Positions 34,169 to 44,833 of a stretch of 64,000 nucleotides of DNA are shown here, piece by piece (positions within the stretch are counted from its first letter, which is position 1; the number at the start of each line of letters is the position of its first letter). The stretch comes from Candidatus Thiodiazotropha sp. CDECU1 (GTDB lineage Bacteria > Pseudomonadota > Gammaproteobacteria > Chromatiales > Chromatiaceae). A program made the position numbers and the translations under genes. A model generated the notes under the pieces. That model saw only the letters and a list, made by a program, of their open reading frames with translations. It was not told the origin of the DNA and did not search any database. The DNA is taken from assembly GCF_963455295.1 (NCBI RefSeq), contig NZ_OY734020.1, positions 3,968,001-4,032,000 on the forward strand, read 5' to 3'.

Positions 34169-34849
34169 TTAGGCAGCCGCTCGATAGAGACGAGAATGAA
34201 AAAGTCTGTTGTCCTTGAGTTGATGCAGGTTTTTTGCTGTTGCAAGAATAGCAAGATCCAGTAGTGGCTCTATTAAAATAACTGTCATATAAGCAACACT
34301 GAATGTACCTACCTGAACAAGATTTTCCGCACCGAATCCATTCCCATAGAATGCCCAGAATGCCACCCAAGCGACAACCCCACCCTGATAGGCTGTGGAG
34401 AGCGCGAGTGCCTGCGCATATTTAACATCTTTATACGCAGTCTTCGCTGGGATCAGGCGGCGCGCCAACGCATCAACAACCAGCAGCGGCACTAACAGAG
34501 AGGTTACATTCATACCATATTGCGGCAGGTCCGCAGGTGCAAATAGTAGCCCTTGAGCAAGCAATCCCATAGCCAGGCCAATTGCTGCTGGACCTGCGCC
34601 AAAGATTAGAAACAGCGTAGCGCCAAGAATAAAGTGTACCTCGGATACACCTACCGGATAGTGCGGTAATACTTGAAAAAAGCAGAACACGAGTAGTGTC
34701 GTGATTGCGCTGCGCATCGCCAGTATAGTGACACTGTTTTGTTTAATTGTACTCAACGTGAGTTTGGCCGCATATCCAATTGCGCCTGCAGCCGTCACAA
34801 CGCCAAGTGCCATTTTTGCGCCCTCAACAATGCCTGGTTCAATATGCAT
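34169..34849 (-). CDS. CbiM-family cobalt/nickel permease component
   Basis: The 226-residue membrane protein begins MHIEPGIVEGAK. CbiM/NikM proteins bind the metal through the N-terminal amine and His2, and both are kept here. A further histidine is in GVSEVHFILGATLFLIFGAGPAAIG, which corresponds to the second metal-binding block. About six to seven helices are predicted. No CbiN, CbiQ or CbiO partner is nearby, so it may work alone or with shared energising subunits. Given the cobalt-dependent thiocyanate hydrolase and the shared promoter module, cobalt is the likely metal. A GGAGAGGGG site precedes ATG 34849. Confidence 0.82.
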   Translation of the reverse strand: MHIEPGIVEGAKMALGVVTAAGAIGYAAKLTLSTIKQNSVTILAMRSAITTLLVFCFFQVLPHYPVGVSEVHFILGATLFLIFGAGPAAIGLAMGLLAQGLLFAPADLPQYGMNVTSLLVPLLVVDALARRLIPAKTAYKDVKYAQALALSTAYQGGVVAWVAFWAFYGNGFGAENLVQVGTFSVAYMTVILIEPLLDLAILATAKNLHQLKDNRLFHSRLYRAAA

Positions 34850-34982
34850 CTGTACCCCCTCTCCTCATACTTGTGGATCAACTGTTGAAACGATATTTAG
34901 CAACCTCCAGCCTGTTGCGACATGCTTGCAATGAAATACTGACGCCGTCTCGCACAAACCTCGAGATAGCTACCATTAGATT

Positions 34983-35050
34983 AAACTATTTACCAGGCAC
35001 CACTATTTGTCCAAGACCTAAACCTGATCAACTCTATAGGGGATGTCTAT
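34983..35050 (-). promoter_or_regulatory. Second copy of the LysR-type promoter module, upstream of the CbiM-like gene
   Basis: This segment aligns to 30631-30698 over 68 bases with 10 differences and no gaps. It keeps the ATA-N9-TAT box (35036-35050), the TTGGAC -35 (35014-35009) and the TAAATA -10. Only 187 bases separate the box from the CbiM-like start. The unconserved bases fall mostly between the elements. Confidence 0.75.
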
Positions 35051-35197
35051 AGCAACTGAACTATCAGCCCAAATAACCGTAAGAGATTGAGATTACAAAG
35101 AAAAGAAGAAAGGGATATTGCTCGTGAGACTTGAACTGGATCTATAGCGAATAGTTATGAGAAAAAAGAATACAGACTAAAACACCAATAGCATGTA
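35051..35197. other. Short gap before the metalloprotease gene end
   Basis: About 150 AT-rich bases between the promoter module and the stop codon of the metalloprotease gene. No clear terminator or gene is visible. Confidence 0.4.
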
Positions 35198-37426
35198 TTA
35201 ACTTTGTTGCTGCCCAGGTATATAAAGCGTGGTCCGCAAGATAACGACCAACAATATAGCGAACAGAAACCAATCCAGTTGACCGCCACCACCGGGACTA
35301 TCAAACTTATCCGCACCGTCAGCGTCGCTGAAAACCACACCGTGCTCAAGGTCCTCCCCGTCCAGTGGCTGGCAATCGTTGCCAAGGGTAGCCTCTGAAC
35401 CTGCAATACTCAGGGTGTCATCGGAGATTGCAAAGAAGAGATTGTCTGAACAACTGAGCATGACCCTGGCATACCCTATAGAAACATTCGGCAATTCAAT
35501 AGTTGCGAAGCCATCGTTGGGAAACTCACCCAGGGATAACTGTTCGTATCCGCTATCATGCATATCACAAAACGTTTCAGGGGAACTCCCGGGACTCAGG
35601 CTAAGCAGTGAAACTTGTACGCTTGAACAACTCGTTTCAGTACCTGCGGTTGCCCACTCCAGGGTGTGCGAAGTACCCCCCATAAAGGTCGATGAACGAT
35701 TCAATCCTCCGCCAGTGATCCGGAACGGTCCCTGATTGCCATCCACCTGAATGGCAATGTCATCGTTAGCGACACCACTCGCACCATCCCTTACAGTAAG
35801 TCTGAAGTTGAGGGTTCGGCTGGATTGAGGCAGGGTCTCACCGATCTCATCCTGCTGCGTCAACAATTGACTCAACCTCGGAAAATATCGCACAGGCGTT
35901 CGTTTTGGAAGAAATGACCTGAACAACGGATTGCTTGCATCGGGCAGATCAGTACCGATGGTCGATGCGTCAGTGGCTCCATTAACCCCCCCCGCATCCA
36001 TCTCATCCCATTGATAGGAGAGAGCGTCCCCATCCACATCGGCAGCCGTACCGCTCAACCTGAACGGGGTGGCTGCAGGTATGATTCTGACTTCATCCTC
36101 GCCCTCCTGGCCGGCATCCGCACTTGGGGCGTTGTTTTCTGTGATTGTCAGCTGGCCGCACTGATTACCTTCACCCTGAGTGATAAACTCGTTCATCTGC
36201 TGAATACTGATGGCATGAAAGGTAGCATCAGAATTGGCTTGCAGGTCCTCCTCGGCACAAATCCCCGCATAGCTCATGATGGTTGATCCGCTACCTGGCT
36301 CCATGGCGGCACTTGCAACCCTGTTCACTCCACCGCAACTTGCTGTCGTTCCATTGAACGAGTGCGATGCATTCAGTTGATGACCCAGTTCATGAGCAAC
36401 AAAATCGATGTAGAAACCATCGTTATCAGGCGTCGGTGTCCCTGTATAGGCCTGTGCTTTGTAGACGGTACACAACGAACCCACGCTGGCCAAACCACCA
36501 CCGACCGTCCCGAACAGGATGCCGATATCATAGTTGTCAGCACCTAAAATAAAATCGAGTTGCTCTTGATTCTCGATCAGCATCAGACTGATACCGGCCG
36601 CAGTCTGGGTGTAGGGATCTGTATCAGGATCGGTAAAGATGATGCGATCGTTATTCCCCACCAATTGAAACTGTACTGCCAGATCGCGACCATAGACCTG
36701 ATTCACTCGATTGATGGTGGTAACGATTTGCGCCAGGGCAGCGCTGACAGAACCGCCAAAATAGGCGCTATATTCACCGGTTGCCGCCACGGCCAGGCGA
36801 TAGATCCGTCGATGGGCGCCACTCACAGTTCTGCTTGCAAGGATGGGAGAAACGAATGTGGATAGTTGGTTGGCGTGGGCTTGTCCATCTCTATGCATAC
36901 AGACCAAGGGTGATGTCTGGCCGGCCTGAACAGCTGCGTAATCCCGCTTGTAATAACTCCGATAACCGCCGTCACCATCCGGATCGATGAACACGCTACC
37001 CGCCGGGGTGGTGAGCATGGCATGAAACCCGGCCGGCGTCAGATCCAAACGTCCACTGCTGGCGGGATTATCCACCCCCCTGACCCTGTAGGTACGAATC
37101 TCGGGATAACGCCGGGCCAATGATTCGGCCATCACAGGTGACTCTTCCACCATGAAGCGCTGCATCGAACCATAGGGCAAAGGCAACTCGAGTTGAACAG
37201 CCGATGAGCTGCTCTCCTGCAAAGGCGCCTGCAGTAGCCGTTGCCTCAAGGCGGAGCTGTCCGCTTGAAGTTTACGATAGTAGACGGATGACAGGTCGAC
37301 ACCCTTTGCCGCCAGCTCAGGGATGTCGGCATCCTGCCAGATTGCAGCTGATGTGATAGTGGGAAGAAACAGTACCAGTGTTGTCAGAATCCATCTTATA
37401 ACCTTCACTATAGATTCCCGCATCAC
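35198..37426 (-). CDS. Secreted reprolysin-like zinc metalloprotease with GlyGly-CTERM-like anchor
   Basis: The 742-residue protein has a signal peptide (ILTTLVLFLPTITSA). The zinc site HELGHQLNASH is at 345-355, followed by IMSYAGIC, a Met-turn-like block typical of metzincin proteases. Downstream are Ig-like/PKD-type segments (APSADAGQEGE, LSYQWDEMD). The C-terminus has an acidic stretch, then GGGGQLDW, a hydrophobic helix and a basic residue, resembling the GlyGly-CTERM signal processed by rhombosortase. The protein is thus likely exported, anchored and cleaved for release. The substrate is unknown. It stands alone, with gatB ending 62 bases upstream on the same strand. Confidence 0.87.
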   Translation of the reverse strand: MMRESIVKVIRWILTTLVLFLPTITSAAIWQDADIPELAAKGVDLSSVYYRKLQADSSALRQRLLQAPLQESSSSAVQLELPLPYGSMQRFMVEESPVMAESLARRYPEIRTYRVRGVDNPASSGRLDLTPAGFHAMLTTPAGSVFIDPDGDGGYRSYYKRDYAAVQAGQTSPLVCMHRDGQAHANQLSTFVSPILASRTVSGAHRRIYRLAVAATGEYSAYFGGSVSAALAQIVTTINRVNQVYGRDLAVQFQLVGNNDRIIFTDPDTDPYTQTAAGISLMLIENQEQLDFILGADNYDIGILFGTVGGGLASVGSLCTVYKAQAYTGTPTPDNDGFYIDFVAHELGHQLNASHSFNGTTASCGGVNRVASAAMEPGSGSTIMSYAGICAEEDLQANSDATFHAISIQQMNEFITQGEGNQCGQLTITENNAPSADAGQEGEDEVRIIPAATPFRLSGTAADVDGDALSYQWDEMDAGGVNGATDASTIGTDLPDASNPLFRSFLPKRTPVRYFPRLSQLLTQQDEIGETLPQSSRTLNFRLTVRDGASGVANDDIAIQVDGNQGPFRITGGGLNRSSTFMGGTSHTLEWATAGTETSCSSVQVSLLSLSPGSSPETFCDMHDSGYEQLSLGEFPNDGFATIELPNVSIGYARVMLSCSDNLFFAISDDTLSIAGSEATLGNDCQPLDGEDLEHGVVFSDADGADKFDSPGGGGQLDWFLFAILLVVILRTTLYIPGQQQS

Positions 37427-37488
37427 TGATCCCTTTTCACTTTTGACAATTGTTGCACGGCATCGATAACAACCAAACCTATCGGCGA

Positions 37489-38922
37489 TTAACCTTTTAA
37501 CTTGGCCAGCAATATCTGGTTGACCTGACCCGGGTTGGCCTTGCCCTGGGTCTGCTTCATTACCTGCCCAACGAAAAAGCCAAGCAGTTTATCCTTGCCG
37601 GCCCGGAACTGTTCAACCTGTTTGGGATTGGCGGCAATCACTTCATCGATAATCTGCTCAATCTGACCGCTATCGGTTATCTGCTTCAATCCCTTTGCCT
37701 CGATTACCGCATCTGCATCACCCTCACCATTCCAGATGGCCTCGAATACCTGTTTCGCAATCTTCCCGGAAATAGTGTTATCCCCAATGCGTTGCAGCAA
37801 GCCGCCAAGCTGCTTCGGGTTGACTGGGGATTGGGTCAGATCCAAACCCGCCTTGTTCAGCGCCCCTGCCAATTCAACCGTGACCCAGTTGGCGGCCATC
37901 TTGGCCTCAGCGCCGCTGGCGACCACCTGTTCAAAGTAGTCTGCTATTCCTCGGCTAAGGGTCAAGCTCTGCGCATCCGCTGCATTCAGTTCGTATTCGG
38001 CTTCAAAGCGCTGCCGTTTCTGATCAGGCAGTTCAGGCATATCCTCCCTGGCACGCTGTAATCGCTGCTCGCTGATCTCGACCGGCAGCAGATCTGGATC
38101 GGGGAAGTAGCGGTAGTCGTTGGCCTCCTCCTTGCTGCGCATGGAGCGGGTCTCATCCCGGTCGGCATCGTAGAGCCGCGTCTCCTGGACAACCTCGCCT
38201 CCCCCCTCGACCAGATCGATCTGACGCTCCAATTCAAAATTCAAGGCACGTTCCATGAAGCGAAACGAGTTGATGTTCTTCAACTCGGTTCGCGTCCCGA
38301 ATTCCTCCTGACCGAAGGGACGGATGGAGAGATTGGCATCGACCCGGAATGATCCCTCCTGCATATTGCCGTCGCAGATACCCAGATAGACTACCAGCTG
38401 ATGGATCTTACGGGCGTAGGCCACGGCCTCCTTGATGGAGCGCATATCCGGTTCGGAAACGATCTCCAACAGCGGGGTCCCGGTACGATTGAGGTCGATA
38501 CCACTCAAACCATGAAAATCTTCATGCAGTGACTTTCCCGCATCCTCCTCAAGATGGGCACGGGTGATACCGATCACCTTATGCGCGCCATCCTCCAGGT
38601 CTATGCCGATCGAGCCCTTGCCCACGATCGGCAGTTCGAACTGGCTGATCTGATAGCCTTTGGGAAGGTCGGGGTAGAAGTAGTTCTTGCGGGCAAATAT
38701 GGATCGAGGGGCAATCTCGGCATTCACCGCAATACCGAATTTGAGCGCCATGTCGACTGCTGTCTCATTCAGCACCGGCAGAACGCCGGGAAATCCCAGG
38801 TCGATGATACACGCCTGGGTGTTCGGGTCCGCACCATAGGCGGTGGAGGCGCCGGAAAAGATCTTCGACCTGGTCGCTAATTGAGTATGAATCTCAAGCC
38901 CGATAACGGTTTCCCACTGCAT
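37489..38922 (-). CDS. gatB: Asp-tRNA(Asn)/Glu-tRNA(Gln) amidotransferase subunit B
   Basis: The 477-residue subunit binds the mischarged tRNA and activates it for transamidation. [25 protein letters not shown] is the typical N-terminus; [18 protein letters not shown] and [25 protein letters not shown] are diagnostic, and the C-terminal GatB/YqeY domain ([16 protein letters not shown]) is complete. It is the third gene of gatC-gatA-gatB. Glutamine, supplied through GatA, is the ammonia source. Confidence 0.97.
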   Translation of the reverse strand: MQWETVIGLEIHTQLATRSKIFSGASTAYGADPNTQACIIDLGFPGVLPVLNETAVDMALKFGIAVNAEIAPRSIFARKNYFYPDLPKGYQISQFELPIVGKGSIGIDLEDGAHKVIGITRAHLEEDAGKSLHEDFHGLSGIDLNRTGTPLLEIVSEPDMRSIKEAVAYARKIHQLVVYLGICDGNMQEGSFRVDANLSIRPFGQEEFGTRTELKNINSFRFMERALNFELERQIDLVEGGGEVVQETRLYDADRDETRSMRSKEEANDYRYFPDPDLLPVEISEQRLQRAREDMPELPDQKRQRFEAEYELNAADAQSLTLSRGIADYFEQVVASGAEAKMAANWVTVELAGALNKAGLDLTQSPVNPKQLGGLLQRIGDNTISGKIAKQVFEAIWNGEGDADAVIEAKGLKQITDSGQIEQIIDEVIAANPKQVEQFRAGKDKLLGFFVGQVMKQTQGKANPGQVNQILLAKLKG

Positions 38923-38993
38923 GTCTGTTCTCTAATTTTGCGTTATGAAGTTTGAATTATGAATCGAGGTGTGTGCTCCGCGCACAGCATTGT

Positions 38994-40448
38994 TTAAGCA
39001 AAACCCTCAGGCATCTGTTGATGCCAATCCGTCTCTTGCTGAAGCCGATGGGCCAGATTCAGTAATTTTCCTTCATTGAAGTAGTTGCCGATTATCTGCA
39101 ATCCAACGGGCAATCCCGCTACCGGCTGTACCGGAATGGAGATGCCTGGCAACCCGGCCAGATTGGTGGCGATGGTATAGATATCGTTCAGGTACATGGT
39201 CACCGGGTCATTCATCTTTTCGCCCAGGGCAAAGGCTGTGGTGGGCGCGGTCGGCCCCATGATCACGTCTACCGTTTCAAAGGCCCGTTCGAAATCGTCG
39301 GAGATGAGGTGCCGGGTCTTCTGCGCCTTCAGATAGTAGGCATCGTAGTAACCGGCGGACAAGGCGTAGGTGCCGATCAGGATACGACGCTTGACCTCGG
39401 CACCGAAACCCTCGCCCCGGGAGCGTTTGTAGAGGTCTTCCAGATCCTTGGGATCTTCGCAGCGGTAACCGAAACGCACCCCATCGAAGCGGGACAGATT
39501 GGATGAACACTCTGCCGGTGCAACCACATAATAGGTCGGCACCGCCAGACCAGTATTTGGCAGGCTGATGTCGATCACCTCGGCTCCCATCCCTTTGTAG
39601 AGATCTATCGCCCCCTCGATGGATGCCGCAACAGCGCTGTCCAGTCCGTCGCCGAAATACTCCCTGGGCAGCCCTATCTTCAGCCCCTGCAAGGAGTCGT
39701 TCAGAGTTGCCGAATAGTCGGGCACGGGGTGGTCCGCACAGGTCGAATCCTTGCTATCGAATCCCGCCATCACCTGCAGCATCAGGGCGGCATCCTCGGC
39801 ACTGCGCGTCATCGGACCGGCCTGATCGAGACTGGAGGCGAAGGCGATCATGCCAAAGCGGGAGACCCGTCCATAGGTGGGCTTGAGGCCGGTAATGCCA
39901 CACAGCGCCGCCGGTTGGCGAATCGATCCGCCAGTATCCGTGCCGGTAGCGGCCACAGCCAGTCTCGCAGCGACTGCCGCGGCCGACCCCCCTGAAGATC
40001 CGCCGGGCACCCTGTCCCTGTCCCAGGGATTACGCACCGGCCCGTAGTAACTGGTCTCATTGGAAGAGCCCATGGCGAACTCATCCATATTCGCCTTGCC
40101 CAGGGAGACCACACCTGCCTGCTTGAATCTCTCAACCACCGTTGCATCGTAGGGAGAGATGAAATTATCCAGCATTTTGGAGCCGCAACTGGTCTTCACC
40201 CCCTGGGTGCAAAAGATATCCTTCTGCACCAGAGGAATCCCGGTCAAGGGACCTGCCTGTCCCGACCTGATCGCCCTATCGGCGGCTTCGGCCTCTGCCA
40301 GAGCCTGATCAGGGGTGGTTGTGATCAGGGCATTGAGATCTCCGTTCAAGCGTTCGACGCGATCGATAAAATGGCGGGTCAGTTCAACACTGGAGAACTC
40401 TCCAGCTTGCATAGCGGCGCCCAGTTCAGCAATGGATTTACTCTGCAT
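38994..40448 (-). CDS. gatA: Asp-tRNA(Asn)/Glu-tRNA(Gln) amidotransferase subunit A
   Basis: The 484-residue amidase frees ammonia from glutamine for the tRNA-dependent reaction. The Ser-cisSer-Lys triad is visible in [10 protein letters not shown] (lysine) and [17 protein letters not shown] with [15 protein letters not shown] (serines). ATG 40448 gives [20 protein letters not shown]. It lies 71 bases before gatB and 72 after gatC. Confidence 0.97.
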   Translation of the reverse strand: MQSKSIAELGAAMQAGEFSSVELTRHFIDRVERLNGDLNALITTTPDQALAEAEAADRAIRSGQAGPLTGIPLVQKDIFCTQGVKTSCGSKMLDNFISPYDATVVERFKQAGVVSLGKANMDEFAMGSSNETSYYGPVRNPWDRDRVPGGSSGGSAAAVAARLAVAATGTDTGGSIRQPAALCGITGLKPTYGRVSRFGMIAFASSLDQAGPMTRSAEDAALMLQVMAGFDSKDSTCADHPVPDYSATLNDSLQGLKIGLPREYFGDGLDSAVAASIEGAIDLYKGMGAEVIDISLPNTGLAVPTYYVVAPAECSSNLSRFDGVRFGYRCEDPKDLEDLYKRSRGEGFGAEVKRRILIGTYALSAGYYDAYYLKAQKTRHLISDDFERAFETVDVIMGPTAPTTAFALGEKMNDPVTMYLNDIYTIATNLAGLPGISIPVQPVAGLPVGLQIIGNYFNEGKLLNLAHRLQQETDWHQQMPEGFA

Positions 40449-40520
40449 GGTGTAATTTGTGTCCAGTGGGTATCTGTGAGATTACTTTCTGTTCAGCCCA
40501 GTCGCTGATGGTTCGGCCCA

Positions 40521-40808
40521 TCACTCGATGACCTTGGGTACCAGATAGAGGCCGTTTTCCACCTTGGGCGCCACAACCTGGTTGGCCTCGCGGCAATCAT
40601 CTTCGGTCACCTCGTCCACGCGCATGCGCTGGGCCATATGCAGGGGATGCGACATGGGTTCGATGGCCTCGGTATCAGCCGCTTCCAGCTGTTCCACCAG
40701 ATCGAGGATATTGCTGAGATCCTCGACGTAGGCATCGATATGGGACTCATCCAAGGCCATTCGCGCCAGATGAGCTATTTTTTCAACATCGGACTTATCC
40801 AGTGACAT
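40521..40808 (-). CDS. gatC: Asp-tRNA(Asn)/Glu-tRNA(Gln) amidotransferase subunit C
   Basis: The 95-residue protein (MSLDKSDVEKIAHLARMALD, EAIEPMSHPLHMAQRMRVDEV) is the small belt subunit that stabilises GatA-GatB. Length and order are normal. It is the first gene of the operon. Confidence 0.96.
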   Translation of the reverse strand: MSLDKSDVEKIAHLARMALDESHIDAYVEDLSNILDLVEQLEAADTEAIEPMSHPLHMAQRMRVDEVTEDDCREANQVVAPKVENGLYLVPKVIE

Positions 40809-41277
40809 CCACTTGCTACCTACTCTGAAAAATGGGCAAATCTACCATATTCTCTGCACCGATACATGATACTTGAACAGTCAGCGGTCCTATATAGATA
40901 TAAGCTGATACCCGGATCAGGCCGGTATGCACTGAGCATCGAGACAAGAGCCCAAAGCCATCGGCTGCAATCCACACCCTTAAAACACCACATAAGCAGT
41001 TATAAATAACTGACACACAAGAGAAAAATCAATTGGACGCTAGATATTAAAGTGTGATCCAAATTCCACTTCTGAAAAGTAACAATTAGGCTACAATATA
41101 ATTAATGACTGCATTGGGATATAATTCCCAACATAGAGCGCAGATGGATCTGTAGGAAACTGCATAAGATTAAATACCGCCCTGACAGGCGATAAATATC
41201 AAAGACAACCAGACATAGCTGGGATATAGAGTAGACAGATCAATCCGAAATCAGAATAACCCGGTTAAACAACGCCC
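40809..41277. other. Intergenic region upstream of gatC and the DUF6502 gene
   Basis: A 469-base divergent gap. It is AT-rich in its centre (41030-41110) and must contain promoters for both directions, but I cannot assign them. No gene, repeat or structured RNA is evident. Confidence 0.4.
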
Positions 41278-42099
41278 ATGGACGAGATCCGAAAGACACT
41301 CACTGCATCCATCCTCAAACTGCTCAGACCCCTGGTCAGGCTGATGTTACGCAATGGCTTTACCTATGGTGATTTTGCCGATCTGAGTAAATGGACCTTT
41401 ATGGATGTGGCATCCAAGGAGTTTGGTATTCCCGGTCGAAAACAGACGGTTTCAAGGGTCTCCGTCATCACCGGCCTGACCCGCAAAGAGGTCAGCCGAC
41501 TGCAAAAAATCGACACCCCCGATGACAGCGCCATCGCTCATCAATACAACCGTGCCGCCAGGGTCATCTCCGGTTGGCTGCGAGACCCTAGGTTCCAGAC
41601 CAAAAAGGGCGCGCCGGCTCCACTCTATTTCGACAAGGGAAAAGCAAGCTTCAGCGAATTGGTCAAGGAACACAGTGGTGATGTACCACCACGCGCAATC
41701 TATGATGAGCTTGTCAGGGTTGGCACCATAGCCAAGGATGAGAGCGGCAAGATTACCCTCCTCAGTGATGGCTATGTTCCACGTACCGGGGAGACGGGTA
41801 AACTACATATTCTCGGCACTGATGTGCAACTTTTGCTCGATACCATCGATCATAATCTTCAACAGGGCTCCCTAACACCCTATTTTCAACGTAAGGTCGC
41901 CTACGACAACCTTCCCATGGAGGCACTGCTGGAATTTCGCAATATGAGTGCTGAAAAGTCCCAGGCCCTGTTGGTGGAGTGCGACAAATATCTGTCGCAG
42001 CACGATCGAGATCTCAACCAGGATAGCGACGGCACAGGCCGAAAACAGGCAGGTATCGGTATCTACTATTTCGAACAGGATGTAATAAAGGATGAATAG
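41278..42099 (+). CDS. DUF6502-family protein
   Basis: The 273-residue cytoplasmic protein (ILKLLRPLVRLMLRNGFTYGDFADLSKWTFMDVA, GRKQTVSRVSVITGLTRKEVSRL) fits the DUF6502 family. The second segment looks like a winged-helix or DNA-binding region, so a regulatory role is possible. The gene overlaps the start of the DUF5666 lipoprotein gene by 8 bases, a recurrent pairing in gammaproteobacteria. The function is unknown. No strong ribosome site precedes the ATG. Confidence 0.82.
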   Translation: MDEIRKTLTASILKLLRPLVRLMLRNGFTYGDFADLSKWTFMDVASKEFGIPGRKQTVSRVSVITGLTRKEVSRLQKIDTPDDSAIAHQYNRAARVISGWLRDPRFQTKKGAPAPLYFDKGKASFSELVKEHSGDVPPRAIYDELVRVGTIAKDESGKITLLSDGYVPRTGETGKLHILGTDVQLLLDTIDHNLQQGSLTPYFQRKVAYDNLPMEALLEFRNMSAEKSQALLVECDKYLSQHDRDLNQDSDGTGRKQAGIGIYYFEQDVIKDE

Positions 42100-43483
42100 A
42101 CCTATTCTTAAGATCCTGATTTCGTTGGCACTGGGGGCATCCCTTGTCACACTCTACAGTTGCGGTGGCGCGGGTGGCACACAAGTCGCCGATGGCGGTA
42201 TCGGTGGAACAGGCATTACCCAGGGCAGGGTCACCAGTTTCGGCTCGGTCTTCGTCAACGGCATTGAATTCAATACCGACAGTGCCAGTTTCACTGTCAA
42301 TGATCTCACTGGGAGCCAGGATGATCTGGCTATCGGTATGGTGGTTCGCATCAGTGGCAGCAGCGATACCACAAACGCAACCGGGACTGCAGACTCGATA
42401 ACCTATGACAGCCTGATTGAAGGTGTGATCAACAATAATAACATCATCCTGAACAACACCCTTACGGTGATGCAGCAAACAATAATCGTGGATGGGGATA
42501 CGGTGTATGACAATCCCATCGATGCCACACTGCTTGAAGACCTGCCGCCCAACAGCGAGGTGGAAGTGAGCGGCTTCACCAATGGCAACGGCACCATATT
42601 GGCTACCCGTATCGAAGTCATATCCCTCGCATGGGCTGGTGATGAGCTGGAAGTCTCTGGTGTGGTCAGTGCCATTTCAGGGGACACCTTCCGGATCGGC
42701 AGTCTCGTGGTCGATGGCTCAGGCATACCGTCCATCCCACCGGAAGGAACATTTGTCGAGGTCGAGGGAAATCGTTTTTCCGGGGGTCTCTTCGTAGCGG
42801 AATCCATCGACATCGAATCCGAAAGTGATAGTGCGGTAGCCGAGGATGGTGAAGAGGTTGAGATCGAGGGTCAGATCACCCAGGCCCTTGACGTGAATAA
42901 CCTTTTCACCCTCAACAGTCAGCTTGTAGATGCTTCTGGAACCACCCTGAGCGGCGCCACCAGCCAACTCACCATAGGGCGTGTGGCAGAAGTTGAGGGG
43001 GTCATGAATGGGAATATCCTGCTCGCCGAAGAGATTGAGCTGAAGGCCGCAGCCGCTGATAGAGGTGAAATCAGCGCTATCCTCGGGATTGACAATGTGG
43101 ACGTCAGCGCAGGCACAGTAACGCTTTTAGGACGCACCATCAGGGTAGACAACTCGACCATCATGGAGAACGATGAGGAGGACGAAAGCGCCTCCTTCAC
43201 CTTGGATCAGCTGACCTCTAGCGACTATCTGGAGGCCAAGATCTACACCGACAACAACACCCTTGTGGCGAGTAAACTGGAGTTGGAACAGATCCCGTCC
43301 AACCACAACGCCGAGGTGGAAGGTATAGCTAATCTAGTGGATTCATCCACAATCGAGATATTCGGTATCACCATCGACACCTCCGGTGTGGACGACTACA
43401 GCTTCAGCAACCAGATTATCGAGGTGAAGGGAGACTTCGTTAATGGGGTCCTGATTGCCGACAGCATCAAGGAGGATGACTGA
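42092..43483 (+). CDS. DUF5666-repeat lipoprotein
   Basis: The 463-residue protein has a lipoprotein signal peptide with lipobox LYSC (LALGASLVTLYSCGG). The rest is built of repeated DUF5666 beta-barrel-like modules, recognised by recurring blocks such as GRVTSFGSVFVNGIEF, VVRISG, VEVSGF and GEISAILGIDNVDVSAGTVTLLG. It is acidic and likely sits in the outer membrane or periplasm. Translation is coupled to the DUF6502 gene. Its role is unknown, but the fixed pairing suggests one process. Confidence 0.87.
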   Translation: MNRPILKILISLALGASLVTLYSCGGAGGTQVADGGIGGTGITQGRVTSFGSVFVNGIEFNTDSASFTVNDLTGSQDDLAIGMVVRISGSSDTTNATGTADSITYDSLIEGVINNNNIILNNTLTVMQQTIIVDGDTVYDNPIDATLLEDLPPNSEVEVSGFTNGNGTILATRIEVISLAWAGDELEVSGVVSAISGDTFRIGSLVVDGSGIPSIPPEGTFVEVEGNRFSGGLFVAESIDIESESDSAVAEDGEEVEIEGQITQALDVNNLFTLNSQLVDASGTTLSGATSQLTIGRVAEVEGVMNGNILLAEEIELKAAAADRGEISAILGIDNVDVSAGTVTLLGRTIRVDNSTIMENDEEDESASFTLDQLTSSDYLEAKIYTDNNTLVASKLELEQIPSNHNAEVEGIANLVDSSTIEIFGITIDTSGVDDYSFSNQIIEVKGDFVNGVLIADSIKEDD

Positions 43484-43491
43484 CTAATCAG

Positions 43492-43541
43492 CAGGCATCA
43501 ATGGGGCTATCGCGATAACGATGCGCTGCCCCTGATGCCTG
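43492..43541 (+). terminator. Long hairpin after the DUF5666 gene, possible terminator
   Basis: CAGGCATCA (43492-43500) and GGGGC (43503-43507) pair with GCCCC (43528-43532) and ATGCCTG (43535-43541) across a 20-base loop. It starts 8 bases after the stop codon but lacks a run of T residues, so it may instead be a stability or repeat element. Confidence 0.45.
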
Positions 43542-43701
43542 TAGGTGTTTGCGTCGAGGCAGTTAATTCTGCCTAATGTGCTCAATTCCCCATCCCCATC
43601 CTTGCCCAACTCCTGTACCATTGATAGATTAATCCACTTTCGGTTTGGCCTGAGATGGATTTAGTCTCGGCCCAGCCTTTACCAACAGAGAAAAAGACTA
43701 G

Positions 43702-44757
<1,056 letters not shown>

Positions 44758-44817
44758 TGTATGAGCCCCCTGCGACCGGATGGGGAGGGATCAACGCAGG
44801 GAGCCAGCGAAATGAAA

Positions 44818-44823
44818 GTGGAG
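44818..44823 (+). promoter_or_regulatory. Ribosome binding site supporting an ATT start for mreC
   Basis: GTGGAG lies 10 bases before the ATT at 44834. There is no ATG, GTG or TTG in this frame between the stop at 44813 and a GTG at 44879; the only CTG is at 44876, inside the conserved N-terminus. Confidence 0.45.
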
Positions 44824-44833
44824 TCATTCAGCC

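Noticed and set aside
34850-34982. A B12 (cobalamin) riboswitch in front of the CbiM-like gene
   Set aside because: No B12-box-like sequence was seen in the leader; the promoter module gives a better explanation of control.
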